DNA of 64,000 nt. Origin: Candidatus Hydrogenedentota bacterium (lineage in GTDB: Bacteria > Hydrogenedentota > Hydrogenedentia > Hydrogenedentales > SLHB01). Below, piece by piece: positions 17,271-26,717 of this stretch. Numbering within the stretch: position 1 is the first letter of the stretch; every line of letters starts with the position of its first letter. The stretch is taken from NCBI GenBank assembly GCA_020848835.1, contig JADLHJ010000081.1, forward strand, positions 1 to 64,000. The letters are read 5' to 3'. The position numbers and the translations under genes are program-made. The notes under the pieces were generated by a model. It worked only from the letters and a program-made list of their open reading frames with translations. It searched no databases and was not told the DNA's origin.

Positions 17271-18745
17271 GCTTCGAGTCCTTTCTCCGCGAATTCCACC
17301 GCGCGGAACAGCGCCTTGGCCTTGTTCACCGTCTCTTCGAATTCACGCTCCGGTACGCTGTCGTACACCACGCCCGCGCCCGCCTGCACGTACGCGACGC
17401 CATCCTTGATCACCATCGTGCGAATGACGATACAAGTGTCCATCTCGCCGTTGAAACTGATGTATCCCGCGCCACCGGAATAGATGCCGCGCCGCACCGG
17501 TTCGAGTTCGTCGATGATCTGCATCGCGCGGATCTTTGGCGCACCGCTGACCGTACCCATTGGGAACGTGGCGCGTAACGCTTCAAACGCGTCCGCGCTG
17601 TCCAGCATATCCCCTTCCACTTGGCTCACAATGTGCATTACGTGCGAGTAACGCTCAATCACCATGCGCTTCGTCGGCGAGACTGTACCCGGCTTGCTGA
17701 TGCGGCCTACATCGTTTCGTCCGAGATCGAGCAACATGACGTGCTCGGCGATCTCTTTAATGTCCGCGAGCAGTTCCTTCTCTAGCGCCAGATCTTCCTC
17801 CACCGTCGCACCACGCGGTCGCGTACCCGCGATCGGCCGTAACATGCAACGCCCACTGCGCACCTGCGTCATCACCTCCGGGCTCGAACCCACAAGCGTC
17901 ACGTCTGGGTACTGCAGAAGTACCATGTACGGCGAGGGATTGATGCAACGCAAAGCGCGATAAAGATTGGTCGGTGTGGTCGAAACTTCACGCTCGAATC
18001 GCTGCGACAACACCACCTGGAAGATATCACCCGCGCAAATGTACTCTTTCGCCTTTCGCACGGCCTCGCAGAAACCTTCCTTGGTGAAGCTCGATTTTAC
18101 TTCCGTATTTTTTGGAACAACCGCTTTCGAATCCGGCAATGCTAAGGGCTGTTTTATCGTGGCGATGATCGAATCAATCTTGCGCGCCGCATCGTTGTAT
18201 GCCGCAGCCAAATCGTCACCCACCTGCGCATTCGACACAACTTTCAACAAGTTATTCACGTGATCGAAAATCAAGATGGTGTCAGTGATCATGTAATACA
18301 AATCAGGCAGATTCAGCGTATCGGGATTGTCATCCGGCAACTTTTCAAAAAAGCGCACCTGGTCATACGACATATACCCCACCGCGCCGCCATGAAACTC
18401 CGGCACACCCTCGATAGAAACCGGCTTAAATTCCGCCATCAACTTCTTCAATTCGCCGAGCGGGTCTTCGGATTCAAATGCCGATTCCTTGCCATCGCGC
18501 GTCAGCGTTATGCTCGTGCCTTTTGACTTGAAAACTATCGACGGATTCGCGCCAAGAAACGAATAGCGACCAATCGTGTCCGCCCTCTCCACGCTCTCTA
18601 GCAGAAATGAATACTGCTGGCCCTTCGACAATTTCATGTACGCCGAAACCGGCGTCTCCAAATCCGCAACGATATCGCGATGCACCGGGACCAAAGACCC
18701 TGGCTTCGCGATACGTTTGAACTCTTCTAATGTTGGATGAACCAT
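17267..18745 (-). CDS. trpE: anthranilate synthase component I
   Basis: A 492-residue chorismate-utilising enzyme that makes anthranilate from chorismate, the first step of tryptophan synthesis. The feedback-binding LLES motif appears in [10 protein letters not shown] (residue about 49), which favours TrpE over PabB. Catalytic-domain signatures are [38 protein letters not shown] and [10 protein letters not shown]. It is coupled by a four-base overlap with trpG, and hisI lies 37 bases upstream, so the three probably share a transcript. No other trp genes are in the window. Confidence 0.96.
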   Translation of the reverse strand: MVHPTLEEFKRIAKPGSLVPVHRDIVADLETPVSAYMKLSKGQQYSFLLESVERADTIGRYSFLGANPSIVFKSKGTSITLTRDGKESAFESEDPLGELKKLMAEFKPVSIEGVPEFHGGAVGYMSYDQVRFFEKLPDDNPDTLNLPDLYYMITDTILIFDHVNNLLKVVSNAQVGDDLAAAYNDAARKIDSIIATIKQPLALPDSKAVVPKNTEVKSSFTKEGFCEAVRKAKEYICAGDIFQVVLSQRFEREVSTTPTNLYRALRCINPSPYMVLLQYPDVTLVGSSPEVMTQVRSGRCMLRPIAGTRPRGATVEEDLALEKELLADIKEIAEHVMLLDLGRNDVGRISKPGTVSPTKRMVIERYSHVMHIVSQVEGDMLDSADAFEALRATFPMGTVSGAPKIRAMQIIDELEPVRRGIYSGGAGYISFNGEMDTCIVIRTMVIKDGVAYVQAGAGVVYDSVPEREFEETVNKAKALFRAVEFAEKGLEA

Positions 18746-18782
18746 TTTATTTGCCCTTAACAGCGTGTGCTGTGTTTAAAAT

Positions 18783-19172
18783 TTATTCGGTAGCGACGCC
18801 ATCGCCGCTCAAAACTAAGGCCCCATCTTCTTTAACTACACGATAAAAGCAACTCGTCTCATTCGTATGACATGTCGGCCCCACTGGGTCACAAACAAGC
18901 AACATCGCGTCGTTATCGCAATCCGTCCGAATCTCCACGAGGTTCAGCACGTTCCCGGAGCTCTCGCCTTTGCGCCAAAGCTTCTGCCTGGACCGCGACC
19001 AGAAGCATGCCCTCCGCTCGCTCAAGGTGATTTCGAGTGATTCGCGGTTCATGTAGCCGACCATCAAAACTTGCTTCGTATTGACGTCCTGAACGACCGC
19101 CGCCACCAAGCCGTTGGCATCCAGCTTAAGCACATCGAAAATCGATTTGGACTTTACCGCATCCGCGCACAT
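18783..19172 (-). CDS. hisI: phosphoribosyl-AMP cyclohydrolase
   Basis: A 129-residue single-domain HisI that opens the adenine ring of phosphoribosyl-AMP in histidine synthesis. Visible family features are LMVGYMNRESLEIT, the WSRSRQKLWRKGESSG core, and the metal ligands in DCDNDAM (Asp cluster) with CDPVGPTCHTNETSCF (cysteines). The HisE pyrophosphohydrolase domain is absent, so HisE must be separate. It precedes trpE in the same direction. Confidence 0.95.
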   Translation of the reverse strand: MCADAVKSKSIFDVLKLDANGLVAAVVQDVNTKQVLMVGYMNRESLEITLSERRACFWSRSRQKLWRKGESSGNVLNLVEIRTDCDNDAMLLVCDPVGPTCHTNETSCFYRVVKEDGALVLSGDGVATE

Positions 19173-19363
19173 GGCAATCCCCTCTCACGCTCATTGGCCC
19201 CTCCAGAGGGCAATAAGCGTATTGATCGTTAAGACAAAATGGAAATTAAAGAGTCGGCAGGAACTAGGCGTGAATATGGTGACGCCATCGACCGGGGACT
19301 GTCGAATGGAATGGCATCACGTTTCCTCCGCTGCGGCGTTGCCGCGTTAGTGCGGTACTTTTA

Positions 19364-19403
19364 GCACATGCTTGGTGCAGGTTGCAACCACTGCACCATG
19401 TGC
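19364..19403. repeat. imperfect inverted repeat / stable hairpin
   Basis: TGGTGCAG (19373-19380) pairs with CTGCACCA (19391-19398), and the outer GCACA (19364-19368) pairs with TGTGC (19399-19403) across a four-base bulge. The loop itself contains GTTGCAAC. It has no T tract, so it is not an obvious terminator. Confidence 0.6.
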
Positions 19404-19666
19404 AATAGTCGGATTCACCTAGCCAAGCTTCATGCGTACCGGCATCCGCTGTGGCATCAAATCCCCTCTCCGCCACCCGGATCGAAAGCGCGTTGTGGCA
19501 CAATTGCTCGTAAAATCGCTTCTTTTTCGAGTCTTCCCCCCAGTTTCCCTCGCCTTCATAGAACTCTTCCAAAAACCACGCCCTAAACCCTCCATGCTCC
19601 AAAATACGCAAGATACTGCGCAGAAATAACTTGCATCGAGCCGCAACCCAAAAACCCATCGTCGCT

Positions 19667-19695
19667 TTTCGGTAACCGTTTTATTTTGCTACAAT
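19667..19695 (+). promoter_or_regulatory. extended -10 promoter directly abutting a start codon
   Basis: TGCTACAAT (19687-19695) is an extended -10 element, with only a weak TTTCGG at the -35 position. Transcription would begin about seven bases later, at or near the ATG at 19702. Confidence 0.55.
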
Positions 19696-19701
19696 TGCCT
19701 G

Positions 19702-21072
19702 ATGCAACGCTCTCCGGTGCAAGAACCATCGCAGATTCTAATCGCCAGCCCAGATATCGGGTTTGCCGCCGCTTTGTCACGCGCGTTGACAATAAGCACC
19801 CACAAACCCGAACAATGTCATGACGCCCGTGGCGTTCTCCGCATCGCCGGGAGACGTGATTTCGATGTAGTGGTTCTCGACCTGGAACTTGGCGAACAGG
19901 CGGATATTGACTTGGTGTCCTTTATCCGCCGCCGCAGCCCGCGTACGCGAATCGTTTTGCTCTTTGAGATAGCCAAGTTGGAGCGCGCTTTGGACGGAAT
20001 CCGGCAGGGCGCCTACTTCTACCTTCCGCGCACCGTCATGCCGTCGGACGCCGCCCTCGTGGTACACAAGGCCATTCGCAATATAGCCCACGAAACCGCA
20101 GCGCATTCCTACGAGCATGCTGCGGTCGAAGAAATCGCTGGCGGCTCTCCGGCGATGAAACGCGTGATCGAAGTCATCACGAAAGTCGCTCCTACAGACA
20201 GCACAGTGCTTCTCCTCGGCGAAAGCGGCACTGGTAAAGAACTACTTGCAAACACCATCCATCGGCTCAGCCCTCGGCGCGACATGCCGTTCATCGCCAT
20301 TAACTGCGCGGCACTGCCAGACCAACTCCTCGAAAGCGAAATGTTTGGACACGTAAAAGGTTCCTTCACCGGTGCCGATGCAGACAAGCGAGGACTATTC
20401 GAAGAAGCCGATGGCGGCACGATCTTTCTGGATGAAATCGGTGACATGGCGCTGGTCACGCAGGCAAAACTGCTTCGCGTTCTGCAGAACGGTGAAATCC
20501 GCGCCGTCGGTTCCGCAAAACCCAAACGAGTTGATGTGCGCGTCATCGCCGCAACCAATCGCGACCTCGAACGCGCCGTAGAAAATCTCGGCTTCCGCGA
20601 AGACCTCTACTTTCGCCTCAACGTCATCCAAGTTCGAATTCCGCCACTGCGAGAACGCCTCGAAACACTACCCGGCTTAATAGAGCACTTTGTCAACCGT
20701 GCAAACACCCAGTACAACAAAAACATCCTGGGGCTGGATGATCACGCGCAGGCATTATTGTGCGACTACTCATTTCCAGGCAACGTACGGGAGCTCGAAA
20801 GTGTCATTGCGCATGCTGTCATCATGGCGGATGGGAATCTCATTCGTGCTGAGGATTTGCCGGACCACGTCCGCCGCGGCGTCCGTCCGCGACTTGCGCT
20901 ACCGAACCTTGCCGCGGATAGTATCTCCTCAATTACCGATATGGAAGCGCAACTCATTCGCGGCGCGCTCGAACGACTCAATGGTAATCAGACCGAAGCC
21001 GCAAAACGGCTCGGCGTCTCCCGCTCCACCCTTTGGCGCAAGATGAAAGAGTACGGAATTCCCGCGAGCTAG
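19702..21072 (+). CDS. sigma-54-dependent NtrC-family activator with degenerate receiver
   Basis: A 456-residue protein. Residues 8-125 form a receiver-like domain that keeps a possible phospho-site (VVVLDLELG) but lacks the acidic pair at the start (ASPD replaces the usual DD) and the conserved lysine (YLPRT), so phosphorylation may be lost. The AAA+ domain at about 145-385 has GESGTGKE, the sigma-54 contact loop GSFTGA (a GAFTGA variant), FLDEIGDM and an arginine-finger region. The C-terminal Fis-type helix-turn-helix is NQTEAAKRLGVSRSTLWRKM. No Shine-Dalgarno sequence precedes the ATG and an extended -10 box sits six bases before it, so translation may be leaderless. Confidence 0.94.
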   Translation: MQRSPVQEPSQILIASPDIGFAAALSRALTISTHKPEQCHDARGVLRIAGRRDFDVVVLDLELGEQADIDLVSFIRRRSPRTRIVLLFEIAKLERALDGIRQGAYFYLPRTVMPSDAALVVHKAIRNIAHETAAHSYEHAAVEEIAGGSPAMKRVIEVITKVAPTDSTVLLLGESGTGKELLANTIHRLSPRRDMPFIAINCAALPDQLLESEMFGHVKGSFTGADADKRGLFEEADGGTIFLDEIGDMALVTQAKLLRVLQNGEIRAVGSAKPKRVDVRVIAATNRDLERAVENLGFREDLYFRLNVIQVRIPPLRERLETLPGLIEHFVNRANTQYNKNILGLDDHAQALLCDYSFPGNVRELESVIAHAVIMADGNLIRAEDLPDHVRRGVRPRLALPNLAADSISSITDMEAQLIRGALERLNGNQTEAAKRLGVSRSTLWRKMKEYGIPAS

Positions 21073-21073
21073 G

Positions 21074-21102
21074 TTCGCTTGCTCTGCCTCGCATGTTAGA
21101 AT
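21074..21102 (+). promoter_or_regulatory. extended -10 promoter
   Basis: TTCGCT (21074-21079), a 17-base spacer and TAGAAT (21097-21102) with an upstream TGT form an extended -10 promoter, 26 bases before the ATG of the small membrane protein gene. Confidence 0.5.
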
Positions 21103-21128
21103 TGTGCAGTTGAGGCGGGGAGTATCAC

Positions 21129-21581
21129 ATGCCCGTAAAATTCGGTCCGGAAGGTTTCACGAGCGCGACGCTACGGCGCTTCCTTGAGCACCGGCCGCCA
21201 CAAACGGACGAGTCGCTCACCCACGAAGCACCGCGCTCCACTGGCTCGCGCGTACTAAGTACGCTTCTGGCAATTGGACTCATTGTCGGCGGGGCATATT
21301 ATCTCGCCCGAACGCACTTCTCACCGGCAACTTCCACAGCGCCCGGCAAGATCCAGAATAAGCGCGAATATCCCCAACCTCATGGGGGCACCCAGAAATA
21401 CCTTGAAGTGTTAATACGGGAACCATCGGGTAACCACTACCGCGTCGAAATCGAATGCGATGACAAGATCTGGGCCGAATTCCAGGTAAATCAGGAAGTC
21501 ATCGTCCACTACAGCGGCGGGAACTCAATTGACAGTACGATAGAGCGGCTCGAACCAAAACCTGATCCCGTGAATCTTTAG
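21129..21581 (+). CDS. single-pass membrane protein of unknown function
   Basis: A 150-residue protein that I do not recognise. A polar N-terminus of about 37 residues leads to one membrane helix near 38-60 (VLSTLLAIGLIVGGAYYLA). The C-terminal domain of about 80 residues contains charged beta-like strands (YLEVLIREPSGNHYRVEIECDDKIWAEF, EVIVHYSGG) that could form a small OB or SH3-like barrel outside the membrane. GGGGAG lies six bases before the ATG. It is convergent with livF, 12 bases apart. Confidence 0.75.
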   Translation: MPVKFGPEGFTSATLRRFLEHRPPQTDESLTHEAPRSTGSRVLSTLLAIGLIVGGAYYLARTHFSPATSTAPGKIQNKREYPQPHGGTQKYLEVLIREPSGNHYRVEIECDDKIWAEFQVNQEVIVHYSGGNSIDSTIERLEPKPDPVNL

Positions 21582-21593
21582 ACGCACGCAGGT

Positions 21594-22316
21594 TCAATCG
21601 TCGTCACCAAGGTAGGCTTCCTTCACGCGTGGATCGTTTAGAAGTGATTCCGCCTTGTCTTCAAGCACGATCGATCCGGTTTCAATTACATAACCGCGAT
21701 GTGCAATTTTAAGTGCGAGGTGTGCATTCTGTTCCACGAGCAGTATCGTCATACCCTCTCGATTCAAATCGCGAATCGTGGCGAATATTTTCGCCGTGAG
21801 AATCGGCGCCACACCCATCGACGGCTCGTCCATCAGCAACATCTTCGGACGGCTCATTAATGCGCGGCCAATCGCGAGCATCTGCTGCTCACCGCCGGAG
21901 AGTGTACCCCCAAGCTGCTTTCTCCGCTCCCCGAGGATAGGAAACAAATGGTACATCTTTTCAAGATCGGTCTTGATCGCCTGCTTGTCGCGACGCAGGT
22001 ATGCGCCGAGTTCCAGATTCTCAAGCACGGTCAATCGCGGAAAAATCTTGCGCCCTTCCGGCACCTGCGCCAAACCTTCTTCGACAATTGTGTGCGGTTT
22101 GAACCCGGTAATATCCGCGCCGTCAAAATGCACGGTCCCCTTGCGCGCGCGCAACAATCCCGACACACACATCAACGTGGAAGACTTGCCGGCGCCGTTC
22201 GCGCCAATCAGCGTCACGATCTCGCCGCCGCGAACGTTAAGTGAAACACCCTTCAGCGCCTCAATGGGTCCATAACCGGCGACTACATTTTGGATCGACA
22301 ACAACGGCTCGGGCAT
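21594..22316 (-). CDS. livF: branched-chain amino acid ABC transporter ATPase LivF
   Basis: A 240-residue ATP-binding subunit. It has Walker A GANGAGKSS (about residue 37), Q-loop, the LSGGEQQ signature, Walker B MLLMDEPSMG and the H-loop region. It ends a livKHMGF-order operon. Its ATG overlaps the livG stop by one base (TGATG), which is why I prefer it to the TTG one codon earlier. Confidence 0.95.
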   Translation of the reverse strand: MPEPLLSIQNVVAGYGPIEALKGVSLNVRGGEIVTLIGANGAGKSSTLMCVSGLLRARKGTVHFDGADITGFKPHTIVEEGLAQVPEGRKIFPRLTVLENLELGAYLRRDKQAIKTDLEKMYHLFPILGERRKQLGGTLSGGEQQMLAIGRALMSRPKMLLMDEPSMGVAPILTAKIFATIRDLNREGMTILLVEQNAHLALKIAHRGYVIETGSIVLEDKAESLLNDPRVKEAYLGDDD

Positions 22317-23350
22317 CAAAGTTCGTCCGTGCCCAAGTAGGCTTTACGCACTTTCGGGTCTGCCTGGATTTCGTCGGGAGTTCCCTCGGCAATCTTGTTC
22401 CCGTAGTCCAATACCGCAATGCGATCTGAGACCTCCATCACCAAATCCATATGGTGTTCTATCAACATTACCGCAATACCGCGATCGCGAATCTTGCGGA
22501 TTAATAGCAAGAGGTCATCGGACTCCGAAGGGTTCATTCCCGCGGCCGGCTCGTCCAACAGCAAGAGTTTCGGCTCACTCGCAAGCGCACGCGCGATTTC
22601 AAGGCGACGTTGATGCCCGTACGACAACGAAGCCGCGGGCGCGCTCGCGTCGTCATCAAGCTCTACAAACTCGAGCAACTCCATCGCCTTCGCCTGGGCG
22701 TGCTTATATTCGCGATAAAAAAATGGCAGCCGCAACGCCGCATGCCAGAATCGCGAACGGAGTTTCGTATCCATCCCAACCAGCACGTTCTCGAGCACCG
22801 TCATTTGATGAAACAACCGAGGGTTTTGAAACGTGCGCGCCACCCCACCGCAGGCGATAACGTCTGGAGTACAGCGCGCGCGGCGCCACACCGCCACCGA
22901 TCCGCCCAAGCCCACCAATGCGCCTGTCAACAGCGGCAGGATATTCCACGTCCAAGGTTGGTCACGCAGATGCGTAAGCGCGTCTGAAAAACTCTTGGCC
23001 CAGGGAAACGCCTGTTGGTAAACATAGTTGGCAGTGATTGCAGTGTCCCATAATTCTCGAATATTCAATGCCACGGCAAACCCGGCTGCTGTCGTTAAGG
23101 CAATGAATCCAAAGCCAATCGCCGTTCTCCATGAAAGGGGGCGCGCACCCGGGCGTCCGTCGATCCGCACGCAACCACAGCTCGGTTCGTACACACCAGT
23201 AATGACGTTAAATACCGTCGTCTTGCCCGCTCCATTCGGCCCTATCACGGAAAAAATCTGGCCTCGCTCAACGTTAAGATCCACTTCATTGACGGCCGTT
23301 AAACCGCCAAAGCGAATCGTCACATTGTCTACACTAAGTAAACTCGTCAT
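22316..23350 (-). CDS. livG: branched-chain amino acid ABC transporter ATPase LivG with hydrophobic insertion
   Basis: A 344-residue ATP-binding subunit, about 90 residues longer than usual LivG (about 255). Walker A GPNGAGKTT is at residues 37-45, the Q-loop region RTFQNPRLF at about 172, the signature in AASLSYGHQRRLEIA and Walker B LLLLDEPAAGM. The extra segment, about residues 67-165, lies between the first strand pair and the Q-loop. It contains two strongly hydrophobic stretches (about 76-97 and 137-155), which look like membrane helices. All ATPase motifs remain intact and both reading frames continue cleanly, so this is an insertion and not a frameshift. It overlaps livM (ATGA) and livF. 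Confidence 0.9.
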   Translation of the reverse strand: MTSLLSVDNVTIRFGGLTAVNEVDLNVERGQIFSVIGPNGAGKTTVFNVITGVYEPSCGCVRIDGRPGARPLSWRTAIGFGFIALTTAAGFAVALNIRELWDTAITANYVYQQAFPWAKSFSDALTHLRDQPWTWNILPLLTGALVGLGGSVAVWRRARCTPDVIACGGVARTFQNPRLFHQMTVLENVLVGMDTKLRSRFWHAALRLPFFYREYKHAQAKAMELLEFVELDDDASAPAASLSYGHQRRLEIARALASEPKLLLLDEPAAGMNPSESDDLLLLIRKIRDRGIAVMLIEHHMDLVMEVSDRIAVLDYGNKIAEGTPDEIQADPKVRKAYLGTDEL

Positions 23351-24429
23351 GCAGCGCCTCGGGCGTTTTCCGCGCGTTCGTCTTCTTCAGCCTCGTGAAG
23401 TTCCGCTTTGAGCTGCCGCGACGGTAACAAACCTTCGGGCTTAAACCGCATCGCTAATATGAGCGCAAAGCCAAAAATCATGTACTTCCAGTTGCCGGGC
23501 ACGGTCAGTACGTTCTGCGTGTTCACCATTCCCATTTGCTGCAGCAAAGTCGTCAGCTTATCGAGCACTATGGAATTGAAGCCACCAATCACGAAGGCCC
23601 CGAGCAAAACGCCACTGATGTTGCCCATTCCCCCAATGATCACGATGCACAGTGCGATGATCGAAATCTGAAAATCGTAATTGCCTGGCTCGCCAGAATT
23701 ACTGAACAAGGCTGCGTATATCCCGCCCGACGTACTCGCCAACGCGGCGCCCATGGCAAACGCGACCAGTTTAGCTTTAACGGGATTCACGCCCATGCAT
23801 GTCGCGGCAATCTCGTCCTCGCGAATAGCGATCCACGACCGCCCGACGCGGGAATGTTCCAAGTTGCGGCTTACGAGAACCACAAGCGCCAGAAACGCAA
23901 GAAGCAGGTAATACCACGCCACCTTGTCCTGCGTGTTGAGCGCATGTCCCCAAAACGTGGGGGCTGGCAGAGGATTAATGCCCTGCGTGCCCTGCGTAAT
24001 GTTGTCGAGGTTTTTCAACGTGTCTTGGACAATTTCGCCAAAACCGAGGGTCACAATCGCAAGATAATCGCCACGCAACCGAATCGTAGGCAAACCTAAC
24101 ACGACGCCTGCAATTGCGCCGATGCAAATCGTGATCGGCATCGCGGACCAAAAACCCAATCGAAAAGGGTAGATGTCGCAGGTAAGGATCGCGTACGAAT
24201 ATGCGCCTATGGCCATGAAAGCCGCGATGCCAAGATTAAGCAGCCCGGTGTAGCCGGTCACTACGTTTAGACCAAGCCCCAGAATGGCAAAAATAAATAT
24301 GCGGTTCATGTGCCCCGCAATTTTCCATTCCAGAGGCAGGAGGGGATCCAGTATCGGAACCAGCAGCGCGATTCCAAGCATGAACCACCCGGCATGAACA
24401 ATGACCGCGCGCCGAATCCCGCCTGCCAT
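23347..24429 (-). CDS. livM: branched-chain amino acid ABC transporter permease LivM
   Basis: A 360-residue permease with about ten helices. Family signatures are LGLNVVTGYTGLLNLG near the N-terminus, LPTIRLRGDYLAIVTLGFGEI and the EAA-like loop with AIREDEIAATCMGVN. The ATG at 24429 is preferred because AAGG lies upstream and it starts six bases after the livH stop; longer frames would overlap livH by about 90 bases. The C-terminal 35 residues form a charged tail (LHEAEEDERAEN). It is coupled to livG by ATGA. Confidence 0.93.
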   Translation of the reverse strand: MAGGIRRAVIVHAGWFMLGIALLVPILDPLLPLEWKIAGHMNRIFIFAILGLGLNVVTGYTGLLNLGIAAFMAIGAYSYAILTCDIYPFRLGFWSAMPITICIGAIAGVVLGLPTIRLRGDYLAIVTLGFGEIVQDTLKNLDNITQGTQGINPLPAPTFWGHALNTQDKVAWYYLLLAFLALVVLVSRNLEHSRVGRSWIAIREDEIAATCMGVNPVKAKLVAFAMGAALASTSGGIYAALFSNSGEPGNYDFQISIIALCIVIIGGMGNISGVLLGAFVIGGFNSIVLDKLTTLLQQMGMVNTQNVLTVPGNWKYMIFGFALILAMRFKPEGLLPSRQLKAELHEAEEDERAENARGAA

Positions 24430-24434
24430 GTGGT

Positions 24435-25397
24435 CTATACCTTTTCGCGCGTGGGCGTGCCGAGTAGTCCGGATGGGCGAAACGTCAACACAACCACGAG
24501 GATTGTAAACACGACCACGTTTGTCCATTCCGCCGCGATATAACCCTCACTCATCGCACGCACGATACCAATCACAACGCCGCCCAACACGGCGCCCGGA
24601 AGACTTCCAATGCCGCCGAGTACCGCCGCGGTGAATGCATCCATCCCCACGCGGAACCCCATTTGGAAATAAATGGTCTCGTTATATGACGCCCACACAA
24701 TGCTCGCGAAACCGGCAAGCGCGCCGCCAATCAGGAATGTCGCGCCAATCACCCGGTCCACGTCGATGCCCATGAGGCGCGCCGCCGTCTGGTTCTGGGC
24801 CACAGCGCGCATCGCTTTGCCAATCCGCGTGAATCGCACAATCAAACTCAGTCCAACCATCATTGGAACGGTCACCATTGCGACAAGGACCTCGTTCCAA
24901 CGCACGATGATGTTGCTCGATTCGCCAAGAAGGTTGGTCCGGGATACTAAAGCTGGGAAATCCTTGGGCGCCGCTGCGGCAACGCCTCCATTAAATACGT
25001 CCATCGGCAGACCGCCCCAAAACAGGCCGAGGTTGAGGAAGATAAATGATACGCCGATCGCGGACACAAGCGGCGCGAGCCTCGGCGCGGAACGCAATGG
25101 CCTGTAGGCGAATCGATCCACGCTCCAGTTCACAATAGCGCAAAACGCAGGGACAGCGATGAACAAAGGCAGCACGGCCAAAGACACCGAGTTGGGATCG
25201 TAAGCGGCGTCGATTCCTAGGGCGCCAAGAATCGTCAGCGCGAGAAAACACCCGAGCATGAAGAGGTCGCCGTGCGCGAAATTGATTAACTCGATGATGC
25301 CATAGACCATCGTGTAACCAAGCGCGATGAGTGCGATGATCATGCCATTGGACAGGCCGATGATCATCTGTTGGAGAAAGACCTCGGTATTCGTCAT
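24435..25397 (-). CDS. livH: branched-chain amino acid ABC transporter permease LivH
   Basis: A 320-residue permease with about eight helices. Typical LivH wording is NGMIIALIALGYTMVYGIIELINFAHGDLFMLG at the N-terminus, ARLMGIDVDRVI in the cytoplasmic loop and a glycine-rich AAVLGGIGSLPGAVLGG segment. It sits 33 bases after the substrate-binding protein gene and five bases before livM. Confidence 0.95.
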   Translation of the reverse strand: MTNTEVFLQQMIIGLSNGMIIALIALGYTMVYGIIELINFAHGDLFMLGCFLALTILGALGIDAAYDPNSVSLAVLPLFIAVPAFCAIVNWSVDRFAYRPLRSAPRLAPLVSAIGVSFIFLNLGLFWGGLPMDVFNGGVAAAAPKDFPALVSRTNLLGESSNIIVRWNEVLVAMVTVPMMVGLSLIVRFTRIGKAMRAVAQNQTAARLMGIDVDRVIGATFLIGGALAGFASIVWASYNETIYFQMGFRVGMDAFTAAVLGGIGSLPGAVLGGVVIGIVRAMSEGYIAAEWTNVVVFTILVVVLTFRPSGLLGTPTREKV

Positions 25398-25430
25398 CGT
25401 TTCGCGGGCGCTTTCCTTCCGGTTCCCGTT

Positions 25431-26717
25431 CTATTGCCCGAGGATTTTTGCGAACTCAAACTTGCCGTTCTTTACGATATTGCCGCTGAGCGTCTTCATG
25501 GTAATGTCGCCATTTTCGTCGAACGACCATTTGCCCAGCAGCCCGTCGAAATCTTTAATCTTCCCGCAGGCCTCGGCAATCGCCGCGCGGTCCTTCTTGC
25601 CGGCGATGCGAATCGCTTCCAGTGCCGCGCGCCCGCATTCATAGCCATACGCGGAGTACGCCTGCGGCTCGCTGTTATACTTCTTCTTATAATTCTCGTA
25701 ATACTCCGCACCCTTGCCGGTGAGCTTGTCCGCGGGCAAGCCACCGAAAGTGATGAACGTATTGCCTTCGACATTCTCCGCGCCGGCCGCCTGGATAAAC
25801 GCATCTTCAAAACAACCATCCGGCACCATGAACTTCGCTGTTACCCCTGCCGCGCGCAGGTCCTTCGCGATTTGTCCCGCGTTCGTCTGGGTGGTGCCGC
25901 CGAAATATACGAGGTCGGGATTCGTCTGCTTAATCTTCGTGGCCAATGAACGGTAGTTCGCGGCCTTGGGATCGATGCCCTCAGGCCCTTCGAGCTCCAT
26001 CCCAAGCTCCTTCGCGGCCTTTTCAAACATGGTCGCCACACCCTTGCCGTACAACTCGCGATCGTGCAGAAGATACACGCGCTTGCAACCCATTTCGTTT
26101 GCCCACTGAGCAGCGACGGTGCCCTGCAATTCGTCCGTAGGAACGACCCGGTAATAGGTCACCTTGCCGCTGGGCCTGTAGGTCGCCGGTTCGTTTGCTT
26201 CGCCGATGCCCGGCTTCGTCAACCCGGGCCACGTATTCGCCGGGCTGATCATCAACAGGCTCGCCTGGTTGAGAATCGGCATCGAAAATTTCGCCGCTCC
26301 CGAATTGAACGTGCCGATATACACCATGATGTCCGGATCGGCCACTGCCTTGTGCGCGTTTGCGGTCTCAACGGCCGAATCCCACTGGCCTCGTTCCGGT
26401 GATGCGTCGTCCCACGGCTCATACTTGATGGTAAAATCACCAACCTTTCCACCCACTTCGTCAATCGCGAGCTTGATGCCGTTAACGATGGTCATGATCT
26501 GTGAATTCGCGCTACCCGTCTGCGGAAGGCTCGATACGATCTTGATGACATTAGGGTCACCGCCTTTCGGCGTCGGTGTTGCTGCGGTGCTCGGCGTTCC
26601 AGAAGATTCAGAAGGAGTCGACGGTCCAGAACCGCCGCAGCCCACGATTACCGCCGCCAATACACCCAGCACAATTGCATGGCGAACAAATAGTGGCGAA
26701 TGAGCTTTGCTTTGCAT
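25431..26717 (-). CDS. substrate-binding lipoprotein of the Liv transporter (LivK-like)
   Basis: A 428-residue periplasmic type I binding protein. A lipoprotein signal ends in AAVIVGCGGSG (cysteine near residue 27), followed by a Ser/Thr/Pro-rich linker of about 30 residues. The mature domain begins at IKIVSSLPQTGSANS, with FNSGAAKFSMPILNQ and MLYVSPANT-like features, and ends with KWSFDENGD. AGGAG lies ten bases before the chosen ATG; an ATG seven codons earlier is possible. It is the first gene of the operon. Ligand (amino acid, amide or aromatic acid) is unknown. Confidence 0.92.
   Translation of the reverse strand: MQSKAHSPLFVRHAIVLGVLAAVIVGCGGSGPSTPSESSGTPSTAATPTPKGGDPNVIKIVSSLPQTGSANSQIMTIVNGIKLAIDEVGGKVGDFTIKYEPWDDASPERGQWDSAVETANAHKAVADPDIMVYIGTFNSGAAKFSMPILNQASLLMISPANTWPGLTKPGIGEANEPATYRPSGKVTYYRVVPTDELQGTVAAQWANEMGCKRVYLLHDRELYGKGVATMFEKAAKELGMELEGPEGIDPKAANYRSLATKIKQTNPDLVYFGGTTQTNAGQIAKDLRAAGVTAKFMVPDGCFEDAFIQAAGAENVEGNTFITFGGLPADKLTGKGAEYYENYKKKYNSEPQAYSAYGYECGRAALEAIRIAGKKDRAAIAEACGKIKDFDGLLGKWSFDENGDITMKTLSGNIVKNGKFEFAKILGQ

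Larger units (their letters stand above)
19173..19701. other. 529-base intergenic region, no gene seen
   Basis: Between divergent hisI and the sigma-54 activator I find no convincing coding sequence on either strand. It holds a short GCGGC/GCCGC hairpin (19333-19345), a larger hairpin at 19364-19403 and the promoter of the activator gene at its right edge. Confidence 0.6.

Noticed and set aside
22316-23350. livG as a disrupted pseudogene because of its extra length
   Set aside because: The frame is continuous, every ATPase motif is present in order, and the gene is coupled to both neighbours. An in-frame insertion is the better reading.
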